Shown one piece after another: positions 1 through 8,559 of a stretch of DNA of 64,000 nt. The notes below the pieces were generated by a model, which searched no databases, was not told the origin of the DNA, and saw only the letters and a program-made list of their open reading frames with translations. Source of the DNA: CAVWTN01 sp963757945 (lineage in GTDB: Bacteria > Vulcanimicrobiota > Vulcanimicrobiia > Vulcanimicrobiales > Vulcanimicrobiaceae); NCBI GenBank assembly GCA_963757945.1, contig CAVWTN010000002.1:868001-932000 (forward strand), given 5' to 3'. Numbering within the stretch: the first letter of the stretch is position 1; every line of letters starts with the position of its first letter. A program made the position numbers and the translations under genes.

Positions 1-1
1 C

Positions 2-499
2 TTCGCTTCCACGTTCTTCTATCACGTTCCGCAGCACATCTGGGGCAAGCTCCACCTCCGCACGCACCACGATCGCAGCCGCTCGTATTGGGATCACGCG
101 GTGCTCTCGCGCGACCCGGGCGTCCTGCTCGACGGCTTCTTCGGTGCGGTGCCGTACCTCTTCACGGCGGCCGTCGCCTGGCAGCTTTCCCCGGCCGGCG
201 CCCTCGCGGGGCTTGCTTTGGGCCAGTTGCACGTCTGGTGGCGGCACACGAGCGAGCTCGGCTGGCGGACGCCGGCGCCGCTCGCGCGCGCGGCCCGGAT
301 GCTGGGCATCGTGCTGCCTGAGGATCACAACGAGCATCATCTGAATCCGGAGGTCGAGTTCGGCGACCTCTTCCGCTTTTACGATGCGCCCGCACGGGCG
401 GTGATCGGCAAGGCTCGCGCCGCGATGCGTCGCCGCCGACAAGTAATGAAACGCCTCGAACGGCGCCGCGCCTTTCGTGGCGTCAGCGGCGCTCGGTAG
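2..499 (+). CDS. Fatty acid hydroxylase / sterol desaturase family protein (5' truncated)
   Basis: The gene enters from outside the window and is open from base 2 to the TAG at 497-499. The visible part carries the histidine clusters of the membrane di-iron fatty acid hydroxylase superfamily: HLRTHHD near the start, HVWWRHT in the middle and EDHNEHH near the end. A hydrophobic stretch (FFGAVPYLFTAAVAW) lies between the first two. Family members insert oxygen into lipids, sterols or carotenoids at the membrane; the substrate cannot be read from this fragment. A glycolipid-type glycosyltransferase follows 30 bases downstream on the same strand, which suggests membrane-lipid modification. The family call is firm; the substrate is not. 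Confidence 0.75.
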   Translation, partial: FASTFFYHVPQHIWGKLHLRTHHDRSRSYWDHAVLSRDPGVLLDGFFGAVPYLFTAAVAWQLSPAGALAGLALGQLHVWWRHTSELGWRTPAPLARAARMLGIVLPEDHNEHHLNPEVEFGDLFRFYDAPARAVIGKARAAMRRRRQVMKRLERRRAFRGVSGAR

Positions 500-529
500 A
501 GCGGCGGGACCAAGAGTGGGCAATCCAGT

Positions 530-1732
530 TTGAGCGACAAGCGTATCCTCTTCCTGATCTCAGACACGGGCGGCGGTCATCGCAGCGCGGCGAAGGCGAT
601 TACCGCCGCGCTCGATGAGATCCACACCACGCCGGGCGGCGAGCCGATCCATTTCGAGCATCGCATCGACGACGTCGCCGCGCATTGCACGTTTCCGCTC
701 TCGCAGCTCGGGCCCGCATACAGCGCCGCGTTGCGGTTTGCTCCCCCGATCTACGGCGCGCTCTTTCACGCGACGAACGGCCGCCGGCGCTTCAAGAGCG
801 TCGTGCGTTTTTGCGAGCCGCTCTACCGCGAGCGCTTGCGCGAGCTGTTCCTCGCCTACAAGCCGGACGTGATCGTCTCCGTCCACCCGCTGCTCAATCA
901 CGCGGCGCTGCGGGCGCGCGCGGATGCGCGCATGACGGCCCCGGTCATCACGGTGATCACGGACCTCGGTCGCGTGCACGAGGGCTGGCTGATCCCCGAA
1001 GCGGATGCGGTCGTCGTACCGGCACGCGAAGTCTACCAGCGCGCGGTTCAGCGCGGCGTCCCCGAGGAGCGGCTGCGGCTGCTCGGCCACCCGATCCACC
1101 CGAAATTCGAAGACGTCACGGCCACAAAAGAGGAATTACGCCGCAAGCTCGGCCTCCCGATCGACAAGACGATCGCGCTGCTGATGGCCGGCGGTGAAGG
1201 CGGCGGGAAGCTGCTGCCCACGACGCTCGCGATCGCGAAATCGAAGATCCCGCTGCATCTGATCGTCGTCACCGGCCGCAATGCGGCGTTGCGCGCGAAG
1301 TTGGAAGAACTGGCCCCGACGCTCAAGACGCCGATGACGATCCTCGGCTTCCGTGAAGACGTTCCGGAACTGATGCGCGCCTCGGATCTGCTCGTCACGA
1401 AAGCCGGCCCCGGCACGATCGCCGAAGCGAGCGTCGCGGAACTTCCGGTCGTCGTGTACGACTTCGTTCCTGGGCAAGAGGAAGGCAATCTGGATTACGT
1501 TCGCAAGAACGGCATCGGCGTCGTCGCGCTCAGCACGAAAGAAGTCGTGCGTTCGGTGCGGCGCATCGCATCCAACTCGGAACGCTTGCAAACGATGCGC
1601 ACCCAGCAAAGCAAGATCGCTCCGCACGGCAGTTCGCGCCGGATCGCGCAGCTGATCGCGAACATGGCCGTGACCGGCTTGATCGACGGCGTGCCGCCGC
1701 TGCCGCGTCCACGGGTGACGGCCGCGGTCTAG
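530..1732 (+). CDS. MGDG synthase-like glycosyltransferase (GT28 family)
   Basis: This 400-residue protein begins RILFLISDTGGGHRSAA, the N-terminal signature of monogalactosyldiacylglycerol synthases and processive diacylglycerol glucosyltransferases. The C-terminal half has the nucleotide-sugar binding region of GT28 enzymes (GFREDVPELM, then TKAGPGTIAEA). The inferred role is transfer of a sugar from a nucleotide donor to diacylglycerol or a related lipid at the inner membrane face. The start is TTG at 530; no strong ribosome binding site precedes it. It probably forms a unit with the hydroxylase-family gene ending at 499. Acceptor and sugar are not deducible. Length is normal for the family. 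Confidence 0.85.
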   Translation: MSDKRILFLISDTGGGHRSAAKAITAALDEIHTTPGGEPIHFEHRIDDVAAHCTFPLSQLGPAYSAALRFAPPIYGALFHATNGRRRFKSVVRFCEPLYRERLRELFLAYKPDVIVSVHPLLNHAALRARADARMTAPVITVITDLGRVHEGWLIPEADAVVVPAREVYQRAVQRGVPEERLRLLGHPIHPKFEDVTATKEELRRKLGLPIDKTIALLMAGGEGGGKLLPTTLAIAKSKIPLHLIVVTGRNAALRAKLEELAPTLKTPMTILGFREDVPELMRASDLLVTKAGPGTIAEASVAELPVVVYDFVPGQEEGNLDYVRKNGIGVVALSTKEVVRSVRRIASNSERLQTMRTQQSKIAPHGSSRRIAQLIANMAVTGLIDGVPPLPRPRVTAAV

Positions 1733-2697
1733 GCGGATTTAAACCGCTCGAGGTCATCCTTGGGCGAGTTGAGCAGAGCCGTCGCGACGCGATTGCGTCC
1801 GCCTCGCTTTGCTCTAGAGAGGGCGTTGTCCGCCGCCGAGAGGAGGCTGTCGGGGCTCGCGATCGTCCTGCCGTAGCGCGGCAGCGCCGTCGCCGCTCCG
1901 ATGCTTGCCGTCACCCAGCCTCCGCCTTGCAGGTTTTCCTTGTGAGGAAGCCAGAGCGCTTCGATCTTCCGCCGCACCTTTTCGGCGGCCTCGACGGCGC
2001 CGGCGGAATCGGTGGAAGGGAGAATGACGGCGAGTTCCTCGCCGGCGTAGCGCGCGGCCATATCGGTCGTCCGCAAGCAACACCGCACGGCAGATGCGAC
2101 CGCGCGCAGGCAGTCATCCCCGGCCTGGTGCCCGTAGCGATCGTTGAATGCTTTGAAGCGATCCAAGTCGAGCAGCAGCAGCGAGATCGGCAAGCCGTCG
2201 CGCAGGGTGCGCTGCCACTCACGCTTGAGGTTTTCGTCGAAGGCGCGCCGATTCGCGAGCCCCGTCAAGCCGTCGGTGCGCGAGGCGGCGCGCAGGCTCT
2301 CTTCCAGCGCATGACGCTCGGAAACGTCGCGCATGATGATGATGGTCTCCGTCGGCTCGCCGGTGGCGGGATCGCGCACGACGTACGCGTTCCTCTCCAT
2401 CCAAGCATGCGAACCGTCCTTCTTTCGCACGCGCACGACGACCGGAGCCCCCGGCTCGCGCGCGGCGAGATTGCGGGCGACGCCGGCCGCAAGCAGCGGA
2501 CGATCTTCATCGAGAACGAGCGTGTCGGGTCCCTGCCCGACCAGCTCCTCGGGCGTCCAGCCCAACACATGGAACACCGAGGGCGAGACATAGCGCAGCA
2601 CCATATCGAGCCCGACGCGGCAGACGACGTCGGCGCTATTGTCGGCCAGGAACTGGAAATCGATTCCGCGTTCGTTCGGGATGTTTGTCTCCGCCAT
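1729..2697 (-). CDS. PAS-GGDEF diguanylate cyclase
   Basis: The 322-residue protein has an N-terminal PAS sensor (about residues 10-130, with a PAC-like end at IIIMRDVSERH) and a C-terminal GGDEF domain (about 140-310). The active-site loop reads RYAGEEL (around residues 216-222), so the first Gly of GGEEF is Ala and the last Phe is Leu; A-type loops occur in active cyclases. DLDRFKAFNDRYGH is the usual metal and substrate region. No membrane segment is seen, so it is probably a cytoplasmic sensor making c-di-GMP. It converges tail to tail with the glycosyltransferase, overlapping by 4 bases. The signal sensed is unknown. Confidence 0.9.
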   Translation of the reverse strand: MAETNIPNERGIDFQFLADNSADVVCRVGLDMVLRYVSPSVFHVLGWTPEELVGQGPDTLVLDEDRPLLAAGVARNLAAREPGAPVVVRVRKKDGSHAWMERNAYVVRDPATGEPTETIIIMRDVSERHALEESLRAASRTDGLTGLANRRAFDENLKREWQRTLRDGLPISLLLLDLDRFKAFNDRYGHQAGDDCLRAVASAVRCCLRTTDMAARYAGEELAVILPSTDSAGAVEAAEKVRRKIEALWLPHKENLQGGGWVTASIGAATALPRYGRTIASPDSLLSAADNALSRAKRGGRNRVATALLNSPKDDLERFKSA

Positions 2698-2892
2698 TCG
2701 CTACGGCCGTTCTGAGATGCTTGGCTGCGTGCCGCTTCGGGACCACTGTCTAGAGAATCGGCGAATCGAGCGCGAAAGCTGACGCCACGCCGTGAAACGG
2801 CCGTCGCGATCAAGCGCGCAAGCGCACGTTCGCTCTCCTTGGCGTGACGCGTGCCGACCGTTCGACATGGCTCCAGTGTGACCGGCGCTAGA

Positions 2893-2920
2893 TTGTCACC
2901 CTGAGCCGCTCGAAGGGTCA
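2893..2920. repeat. REP-like palindrome
   Basis: The sequence contains ACCCTGAGC-CGCTCGAAGGGT, an imperfect inverted repeat: ACCCT pairs with AGGGT and GAGC with GCTC, with a small bulge. This matches the short palindrome of the GTCACCCTGAGC...TCGAAGGGT type that is scattered through many bacterial genomes. It lies at the 3' end of the Uma2 remnant. No second copy was noticed in the window. Confidence 0.5.
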
Positions 2921-3162
2921 GCTTGTGCGTTTCCCGAGAAGAGCGCTGCCACTGCGATGGCGACACCGAGGATGTCGATGGAGTCATGCTCGGTGAAAAC
3001 GCGGCCGTGCTCGAGTTCGAGATCCGCAAGCGAGCCGTAAAATTCGACCTGGCGCTCGGTAATATTGACGATCCACGCCGGTACGCCCGCGTTCACGTAG
3101 AGCGGGATCTTATACCGGCGGTCGACCGCGTACGTCGTATGGGAGACTTCGGAATACTTTCG
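2896..3162 (-). pseudogene. Uma2-type (PD-(D/E)XK) nuclease remnant
   Basis: The minus frame is open for 89 codons and resembles the C-terminal half of Uma2-family restriction-like endonucleases: EVSHTTYAVDRRYKIPLY followed by AGVPAWIVNITERQVEFY. In intact members this is the E-V...K catalytic edge followed by the A-G-I/V-P-x-Y/W-W-I-V strand. An in-frame TAG at 3163-3165 closes it immediately upstream. The remaining gap to the next gene (about 65 bases) is too short for the missing N-terminal half. It is therefore read as a decayed fragment. The rest of 2698-3230 holds the promoter region of the cyclase and nothing else recognisable. Confidence 0.6.
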
Positions 3163-3230
3163 CTAGGCTCTCGCCCCGCGCCGAGCCGGAGCGCCGGGGC
3201 ACAAACCACTGGATCCCGGCGAGGCTCGCA

Positions 3231-4415
3231 TTAGTCCAAGACCCCCTTGAGGTCCTCGATGATGTCCGCCGGGGCTTCGAGGCCGACCGAGAGGCGGAAC
3301 GTGCCCTCGCCCATCCATTCCTTGTAGCTGCGCGCGGCGGCGGCGTCGAGCCGGAATGACGAACGGATGATGTCGTCGGACGGGATATAGAACAGCAGGC
3401 TGCGGGTCTTCCCGAGCGAGACCGCAAACGCGACGAGCTTCAGACGCTCGGCGAAGCGGCGGGCGAGCGCCGGACCGTCCGCGGCGGAAAATGAGACCAT
3501 GCCGGAATAATTTCGCATCTGGCGTTGCGCGAGAGCGTGCTGCGGGTGCGAGTTCGCGCCCGGCCAGAGGACGCGCTTGACGCGCGGGTGACTTTCGAGG
3601 AACGCCGTCACCGCGGCGGCGTTCGCTTGATGAGCGGCCATGCGCAGCGGCAAGGTCTCGAGTCCGCGCAGAATGAGCCAGGCGGCGAATGGGTTCAGCG
3701 CGCCGCCGAAATGGATCAGCGCTTCGTTACGCAGACGCTCGAGCGCCGCGCGCCCGCCGATCACGGCGCCGCCCAACGCATCGCCGTGGCCGCACGCATA
3801 TTTCGTGAGCGAGTGCACGACGAAATCTGCGCCTAGCGCCAAGGGCTGTGTCGCGATCGGTGTTGCCATCGTCGAATCGACGGAGAGCTCCGCGCCGGCG
3901 GCATGGGCGATCGCGGCAATCGCCTCGATATCGGCAAGGCGCAAGATCGGATTCGCCGGAGTCTCCACGTGCACGAGCCGCGTCGAGGGCCGCAGCGCAT
4001 CGGCGACGGCTTGCAGATCGGAGGTATCGACGGTCGTGACGGCTATTCCGAGCTTCGGCAACGTTTCATGGACAAGCTCCGCAACGCCGGCGTAGCAAAC
4101 ATCGGAGACGACGAGATGGTCGCCGGCCGCCAGCCTGTGCAGGAACAGACCGCTGATCGCCGCCATGCCGCTCGCAAACACGAGCGCCGCTTCGCCGCCT
4201 TCCAACGCGGCGAGCCGTTCTTCCAGAGCCGCGGCGGTCGGATTTCCCCAGCGACCGTAAAAGTGCGGCGCCTGCTCGGTGCGATCGGTGGCGGAAAAAC
4301 CGATGGCGTCGGGATGGGAATGAAAGCTTGTCGCGAGGATCAGCGGGCTCAACACCGGCTCCCCGGTCACTCCCTCCGCCAAGCCGGCATGAATGGCGAT
4401 GGTCGAAGGTTCCAC
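3231..4415 (-). CDS. PLP-dependent trans-sulfuration enzyme (cystathionine gamma-synthase/lyase type)
   Basis: The 394-residue protein belongs to the Cys/Met metabolism PLP-enzyme family. It shows the N-terminal YGRWGNPTAAALEERLAALE segment, the cofactor region FASGMAAISG, DSTMATP and the Schiff-base lysine in HSLTKYACGHGD. Members make or cleave cystathionine or eliminate thiol groups; sequence alone does not separate synthase, lyase and methionine gamma-lyase. The chosen start is GTG at 4415, supported by AAAGGAG about 11 bases upstream. A longer upstream reading would add about 44 residues of non-family sequence. It stands alone between two gene remnants. Confidence 0.85.
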   Translation of the reverse strand: MEPSTIAIHAGLAEGVTGEPVLSPLILATSFHSHPDAIGFSATDRTEQAPHFYGRWGNPTAAALEERLAALEGGEAALVFASGMAAISGLFLHRLAAGDHLVVSDVCYAGVAELVHETLPKLGIAVTTVDTSDLQAVADALRPSTRLVHVETPANPILRLADIEAIAAIAHAAGAELSVDSTMATPIATQPLALGADFVVHSLTKYACGHGDALGGAVIGGRAALERLRNEALIHFGGALNPFAAWLILRGLETLPLRMAAHQANAAAVTAFLESHPRVKRVLWPGANSHPQHALAQRQMRNYSGMVSFSAADGPALARRFAERLKLVAFAVSLGKTRSLLFYIPSDDIIRSSFRLDAAAARSYKEWMGEGTFRLSVGLEAPADIIEDLKGVLD

Positions 4416-4494
4416 GGTCGGCGATGCTCCTTTAGTGCAGCGAGTTGGCGTTCGTCTTCGCACAAGACGGCGCGGCTCTGCCCAACGGCGGGCA

Positions 4495-4654
4495 TTATTG
4501 TGCCGATGATGTCGAGAATAGATTGATGACCAGCACGCCGCATACAATCAGCGACACTCCGCCCACTGCAGGCAGGAATCAGGGCTGTCCCTGCGCCGGA
4601 CCAGATTGCATAGGCGATGCCTACGGGGACCGTCTTCAAGGTCAGAGACAAGAA
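4495..4654 (-). pseudogene. SMR (EmrE-like) drug exporter remnant
   Basis: Two pieces of a small multidrug resistance transporter are visible in different minus frames. The first (about 4651-4580) reads LTLKTVPVGIAYAIWSGAGT, the SMR signature of helix 3. The second (about 4569-4495) reads VGGVSLIVCGVLVINLFS and ends at TAA, matching helix 4. The roughly 20 residues normally between them are gone and the reading frame changes at the join. Helices 1-2 are missing, with an in-frame TAG at 4655-4657. This is a deletion remnant and cannot make a transporter. Confidence 0.7.
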
Positions 4655-4680
4655 CTAGAAAGCCGAGGCCACTTTTGCAT

Positions 4681-5649
4681 TCACGTTGGTCCCCCGGCAA
4701 CCGCGGTCAGCCCGCCGCGGCGGGCCATCGTGGCCGCGCCGATCGCGCCCGCGTCGTTGCCGAGCTTGGCGACGACGAGCTTCGTGCCGCCGCGCGGCGC
4801 CATCGTCGTGAGTTCCTCGACCTTCGGCGAGAGCGTGCGCAACATGAAGTCGCCGGCGCTGGCCACGCCGCCGCCGAGCGCGATCACGTCCGGGCTCAAG
4901 AACGCGATCACATTCGCAAGCCCGCGCGAGAGGTCTTCAATATAGCGTGACCAGGCGGCGACGCCGTGCGCGTCACCGGCTTCCGCCGCCTTGCGGATCT
5001 GTTTGCTGCCCAGCGGCTTGCCGGGCTTCTTCGGCTCGAGCAGCGTGCTGCGCGGGAACGACGGCGCGACCGCGAACGCGTGGCGCAACAGCCCCGTCCC
5101 CGAGGCTTGCGCTTCGAAGCATCCGGTCTTGCCGCACGTGCAATGGAAGCCGTCGGTCGCGCGAATTTGATGGTGCCCGATCTCGCCCGCTCCGCCGTTG
5201 AGGCCCAAGATGAGCCGCCCGCCGGCGACGATGCCCCCGCCGATCCCCGTTCCGAGCGTCAGCAACACGAAGTTCGCCGTCCCCTTGCCCGAGCCGTGCA
5301 GATACTCGCCGAGCGTCGCGCAGCGTGCGTCGTTCGCGACGAAGAGCGGCAACCGAAAGCGCTTGCGCAACGCATCCCCCAGCGGCACGTCGGTCCAGCC
5401 GAAATTCGGCGAATAGCGGATCCGGCCGTCGGCGAGATCGATGTTGCCGGGCGAACCGATCCCGATCGAACGCGCATCGTCGCGCTTCGCGAGGACTTCG
5501 GCGATCGTATCCTCGATCGCGTCGACGACAACATCGAAGCTGTGATCGACGATGTCGCGCGAGCTGCGCTCGAGGATCGCGCCGTCATCCGCGACCGCGG
5601 CCGCCAGCACGTGAGTTCCACCCAGATCAACACCGATCGTCGTCGCCAT
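4681..5649 (-). CDS. ROK-family sugar kinase (glucokinase type)
   Basis: The 322-residue protein starts with the ATP-binding IGVDLGGTHVLAAAV and has the ROK centre LTLGTGIGGGIV. This is followed by GEIGHH and the zinc-binding cluster CTCGKTGCFEAQASG, the features of bacterial ROK glucokinases. ROK kinases phosphorylate glucose, ManNAc or GlcNAc in the cytoplasm; the substrate is not fixed here. The start is placed at the ATG at 5649 because the glycine-rich strand begins three codons later; a longer reading adds ten residues. It is divergent from an amidohydrolase starting 33 bases away, so the two share a promoter region. Confidence 0.88.
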   Translation of the reverse strand: MATTIGVDLGGTHVLAAAVADDGAILERSSRDIVDHSFDVVVDAIEDTIAEVLAKRDDARSIGIGSPGNIDLADGRIRYSPNFGWTDVPLGDALRKRFRLPLFVANDARCATLGEYLHGSGKGTANFVLLTLGTGIGGGIVAGGRLILGLNGGAGEIGHHQIRATDGFHCTCGKTGCFEAQASGTGLLRHAFAVAPSFPRSTLLEPKKPGKPLGSKQIRKAAEAGDAHGVAAWSRYIEDLSRGLANVIAFLSPDVIALGGGVASAGDFMLRTLSPKVEELTTMAPRGGTKLVVAKLGNDAGAIGAATMARRGGLTAVAGGPT

Positions 5650-5681
5650 GAGCCCGGGCTTCGCGCCGCGAACCCACATCC

Positions 5682-6857
5682 ATGCCGCCGATCGATCTCC
5701 CCCAAGCCCTCGTCGACAAGGTCGTCGCGACGCGACGCGACTTGCACGCGCACCCGGAGCTCGGTTTCGAGGAGACGCGCACGGCCGCTATCGTGGCCGG
5801 ACGCCTGCGTTCGCTCGGTTACGAGGTGCACGAGGGGATCGCGGTCACCGGCGTCGTCGGCGTTCTCCGTTCGGCGCGCCCCGGCAAGACGATCATGCTG
5901 CGGGCCGACATGGACGCCTTGCCGCTCCCCGAGGAGGCGGAACCCGCCTATCGTTCGACCGTCGCCGGAACGATGCACGCGTGCGGTCACGACGGCCACG
6001 TCGCGATCCTGCTGGGCGCGGCGGAGGCGATCGCGCAGCGGCGCGAGGAGCTTTCGGGAACGCTCGTCCTGTGCTTCCAACCCGCCGAGGAAGGGCGCGG
6101 CGGCGCGCTGCGGATGATCGAAGAGGGGCTGCTCGAACGCTTCGGCATCGACCGCGCCTACGGGCTGCACGTGAATTCGCAGGTGCGCAGCGGCACGTTC
6201 GCATTTCGGGCGGGACCGTTCTATGCATCGAGCGACTCGATCGAGATCTCGATCAACGGGTTCGGCGGACACGGCGCGGCGCCGCATCTCTCGATCGATC
6301 CGATCCTCGTCGCGGCGGAGTTCGTCTGCGCCGTGCAGCGGATCGTCAGCCGCGAGATCGATCCGCTCGAACCCGCGGTCATCACGATCGGCTCGATTCA
6401 CGGCGGAACGATCCACAACGTCATCCCGAGCACGGTCAAGCTGCTGGGGACCGTGCGCGCCTTCAACGCCGCCGTGCGGGAACGGATGCCCGAGCGCATC
6501 GAGCGCGTGTTGCGGGGCGTCTGCGAGGCGGCCGGCGCAACCTACGACTACGCCTACCTTTGGCGCTATCCCGTCACCTCCAACGATGCCGGGCAGAACG
6601 CGTATCTCCGCGGGCTTGCCGAGCGCACGTTCGGGCCGGAGCGCGTCGGAACGGCCGAACCGCACATGGGCGCCGAAGACTTCTCTTTCTTCGCCGAACG
6701 CGTGCCCGCGTGCTACTTCTCGCTCGGTTCGTGCGCGGGCGCTTCGACCGCCTATCCCCATCATCACGGGCATTTCGACCTCGACGAAGCCGCGCTCGCG
6801 GAAGGCGTGAAGTTCTGGACGGCCGTCGCGCTCGACGCCGGCGCAAACGCGCCGTAG
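5682..6857 (+). CDS. M20 family metallo-amidohydrolase
   Basis: The 391-residue protein is an M20D amidohydrolase of the hippurate / IAA-amino-acid / N-acyl amino acid hydrolase type. It begins with RRDLHAHPELGFEE and has the metal-binding motifs HACGHDGH and QPAEEGRGGA. The dimerisation domain is around GFGGHGAAPH and the C-terminal ligand region is MGAEDFSFF. It releases an amino acid or amine from an N-acyl conjugate. It leads a plus-strand group with a Cys-cluster protein and an AhpD-like protein. Length is typical. The natural substrate is not readable from sequence. Confidence 0.9.
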   Translation: MPPIDLPQALVDKVVATRRDLHAHPELGFEETRTAAIVAGRLRSLGYEVHEGIAVTGVVGVLRSARPGKTIMLRADMDALPLPEEAEPAYRSTVAGTMHACGHDGHVAILLGAAEAIAQRREELSGTLVLCFQPAEEGRGGALRMIEEGLLERFGIDRAYGLHVNSQVRSGTFAFRAGPFYASSDSIEISINGFGGHGAAPHLSIDPILVAAEFVCAVQRIVSREIDPLEPAVITIGSIHGGTIHNVIPSTVKLLGTVRAFNAAVRERMPERIERVLRGVCEAAGATYDYAYLWRYPVTSNDAGQNAYLRGLAERTFGPERVGTAEPHMGAEDFSFFAERVPACYFSLGSCAGASTAYPHHHGHFDLDEAALAEGVKFWTAVALDAGANAP

Positions 6858-6890
6858 GTCGCCCCCGCGATACCCCCGAAAGGGGCCTGC

Positions 6891-7601
6891 ATGCAAGAAA
6901 CGATCGATCTGATCGCGCACAAGGCGGTGCGCGAGTTGCGTGCATTCACGCGGCGAACGGACCAGCCGACGACGCTCGAGTTGCTCGACCTCGAGCCGAT
7001 GCACAACGTGCAAGAGATCGAGATCACCGAAGAGCACGTGACGATCACCTACAACCAGAAGATCGAGCACCGCTACAACGCGAAGACGGTCACCCAAAAA
7101 GAGTGGTCGTACAAGTACAACGACGATCCCGAGTTCGTGCGTGCGATCGCGGCCGTCATCGACCTCGCGCGCAGGCACCTGCGCGATATGCCCGAGAATG
7201 CCGCCTGCCCGCCGGGGTGCGCGGAATGTTGCAGCGGCTACGAGCCGTTCGTCAGCCGCGCGGACGTGGAGCAGATCGCCGCTCACCTGGGATTGAGCTA
7301 CGAACGCACGCTGAAGGATTACGTCGTGCGCCGCAAGTCCGCCGACGGCTTCGTCGTCGGCTACTTGCGCAAGGTCACCGACGACGTCGCATCGCAATGC
7401 GTGTTCCTCAAAGGCAGCGGCTCCGGGCACTTCTACTGCGGCATCTACGAGGCTCGCCCGCACGATTGCCGCGCGTTCACGCCGATCGATTGCGAGGACG
7501 TCGACGATTCGCTCCCCCGCTCCGGCGAATACAAGGCGGGCCCGCCGTTCCGGCCGCGCCGCGCCGCGAAGAAACCGGCCGCCGGCCGGCGCAAGAGCTG
7601 A
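6891..7601 (+). CDS. YkgJ-family cysteine cluster protein
   Basis: The 236-residue protein contains the YkgJ (UPF0153) metal-binding cluster: CPPGCAECC near residue 107, then CVFL, then YCGIYEARPHDCRAF. These cysteines are thought to bind zinc or an iron-sulfur cluster; the biochemical role of the family is unresolved. About 100 residues precede the cluster and are rich in charged strands. The tail is basic (RPRRAAKKPAAGRRK). It follows the amidohydrolase by 33 bases and precedes the next gene by one base. Confidence 0.8.
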   Translation: MQETIDLIAHKAVRELRAFTRRTDQPTTLELLDLEPMHNVQEIEITEEHVTITYNQKIEHRYNAKTVTQKEWSYKYNDDPEFVRAIAAVIDLARRHLRDMPENAACPPGCAECCSGYEPFVSRADVEQIAAHLGLSYERTLKDYVVRRKSADGFVVGYLRKVTDDVASQCVFLKGSGSGHFYCGIYEARPHDCRAFTPIDCEDVDDSLPRSGEYKAGPPFRPRRAAKKPAAGRRKS

Positions 7602-7602
7602 C

Positions 7603-8184
7603 GTGGCGACGCCCCCGCCGCCGTCCCGCTTCGGCGAGGCCGCCGAGCACGAACTGCCGCCCGATCTCGCCGAGATCTACGCGAAGAACCGCGAGAAGCT
7701 CGGGTTCGTTCCGAACGTCTTCCGCGCGTACTCGCGGCGGCCCGAGCACTTTCGCGCGTTCATGCATTACCACGACGTGCTGATGCGCGGCGAGAGCGGG
7801 CTCTCGCGAGGCGAACGCGAGGCCATCGTCGTCGCCGTCTCGGCCGAGAACGTCTGCCAATACTGCGTGACCTCGCACGGCGCGGCGCTGCGCATCCTGG
7901 GGAAGGATCCGATCCTCGCCGACCAGATCGCGATCAACTGGCGCACGGCGCAACTGTCGCCGCGCTGGCGCGCGATGCTCGCGTTCGCCTCGCGCGTGAA
8001 CGAGCGCGGCTTCGCCGCGAGCGACGCCGAGATCGCCGCCTTGCACGAGGCCGGCTTCAGCGACGACGACATCTGGGACATCGCCGCGATCGCGGCGTTC
8101 TTCGGCTTCTCGAACCGCATGGCGGGCTTGATGGACATGCGGCCGAACCCTGAGTTCCACGAAATGGGCCGCCCGGCGAAATAG
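7603..8184 (+). CDS. AhpD-like / carboxymuconolactone decarboxylase family peroxidase-related protein
   Basis: The 193-residue protein has the all-helical CMD/AhpD fold signature. ERAIVV-like LSRGEREAIVVAVSAEN is followed by the redox motif CQYCVTSHG, whose CxxC is the catalytic pair of alkylhydroperoxidase D-type proteins. The beginning (LGFVPNVFRAYSRRPE) is typical of the 'uncharacterised peroxidase-related' subgroup. It probably handles peroxides or thiol redox in the cytoplasm. The start is GTG at 7603, one base after the preceding stop, so translation is likely coupled. Confidence 0.85.
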   Translation: MATPPPPSRFGEAAEHELPPDLAEIYAKNREKLGFVPNVFRAYSRRPEHFRAFMHYHDVLMRGESGLSRGEREAIVVAVSAENVCQYCVTSHGAALRILGKDPILADQIAINWRTAQLSPRWRAMLAFASRVNERGFAASDAEIAALHEAGFSDDDIWDIAAIAAFFGFSNRMAGLMDMRPNPEFHEMGRPAK

Positions 8185-8187
8185 CTG

Positions 8188-8559
8188 CTACTGCACTCCG
8201 GGCGGGCGCGGCGGGCGCGGCTCGGCGAAGCGCCCGGTGCTCCACGCGAAATACACGAGCACGAAAAACAGCGCCGCTGGCAGGACCACGTGCACGCCGC
8301 CGTCGATGCGGCCCGCCGTCACGACCGCACCGACCATGATCGTCCCCAGCACGAGCGCGACCGGGCGCGTGAGCGCCCCGAGCGCGAGCAGGATCCCGCA
8401 AACCAGCTCAACGGCGCCGATGCACAGCGCGAAGACGCTCGGCTGCGGCAAGCCCCAGCGCGCGAACTGCTCCGCAGCGGTTGCGTGCGCGACCAGCTTC
8501 GAAGCGCCCGCGGCGACGAACGCTAGCCCGGCGAGCGTCCGAAAGACCGCGCGGATCAT
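8188..8559 (-). CDS. DoxX-family membrane protein
   Basis: A 123-residue protein with four predicted membrane helices in the DoxX arrangement. Helix 1 (LAGLAFVAAGASKLVAH) carries the conserved K after G-A-x, helix 2 is CIGAVELVCGILLALGAL, and helices 3 and 4 follow. DoxX proteins are quinone- or redox-associated membrane subunits of poorly defined role. The ATG at 8559 overlaps the TGA of the upstream dehydratase (ATGA), so it is the last gene of the minus-strand operon running from 13545. The C-terminus is a proline/arginine tail. Confidence 0.82.
   Translation of the reverse strand: MIRAVFRTLAGLAFVAAGASKLVAHATAAEQFARWGLPQPSVFALCIGAVELVCGILLALGALTRPVALVLGTIMVGAVVTAGRIDGGVHVVLPAALFFVLVYFAWSTGRFAEPRPPRPPGVQ

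Noticed and set aside
5259..7463. Very long minus-strand open frame (734 codons) opposite the amidohydrolase and Cys-cluster genes
   Set aside because: Arg-rich shadow composition without any domain. The plus-strand genes on the same DNA have clear family motifs.
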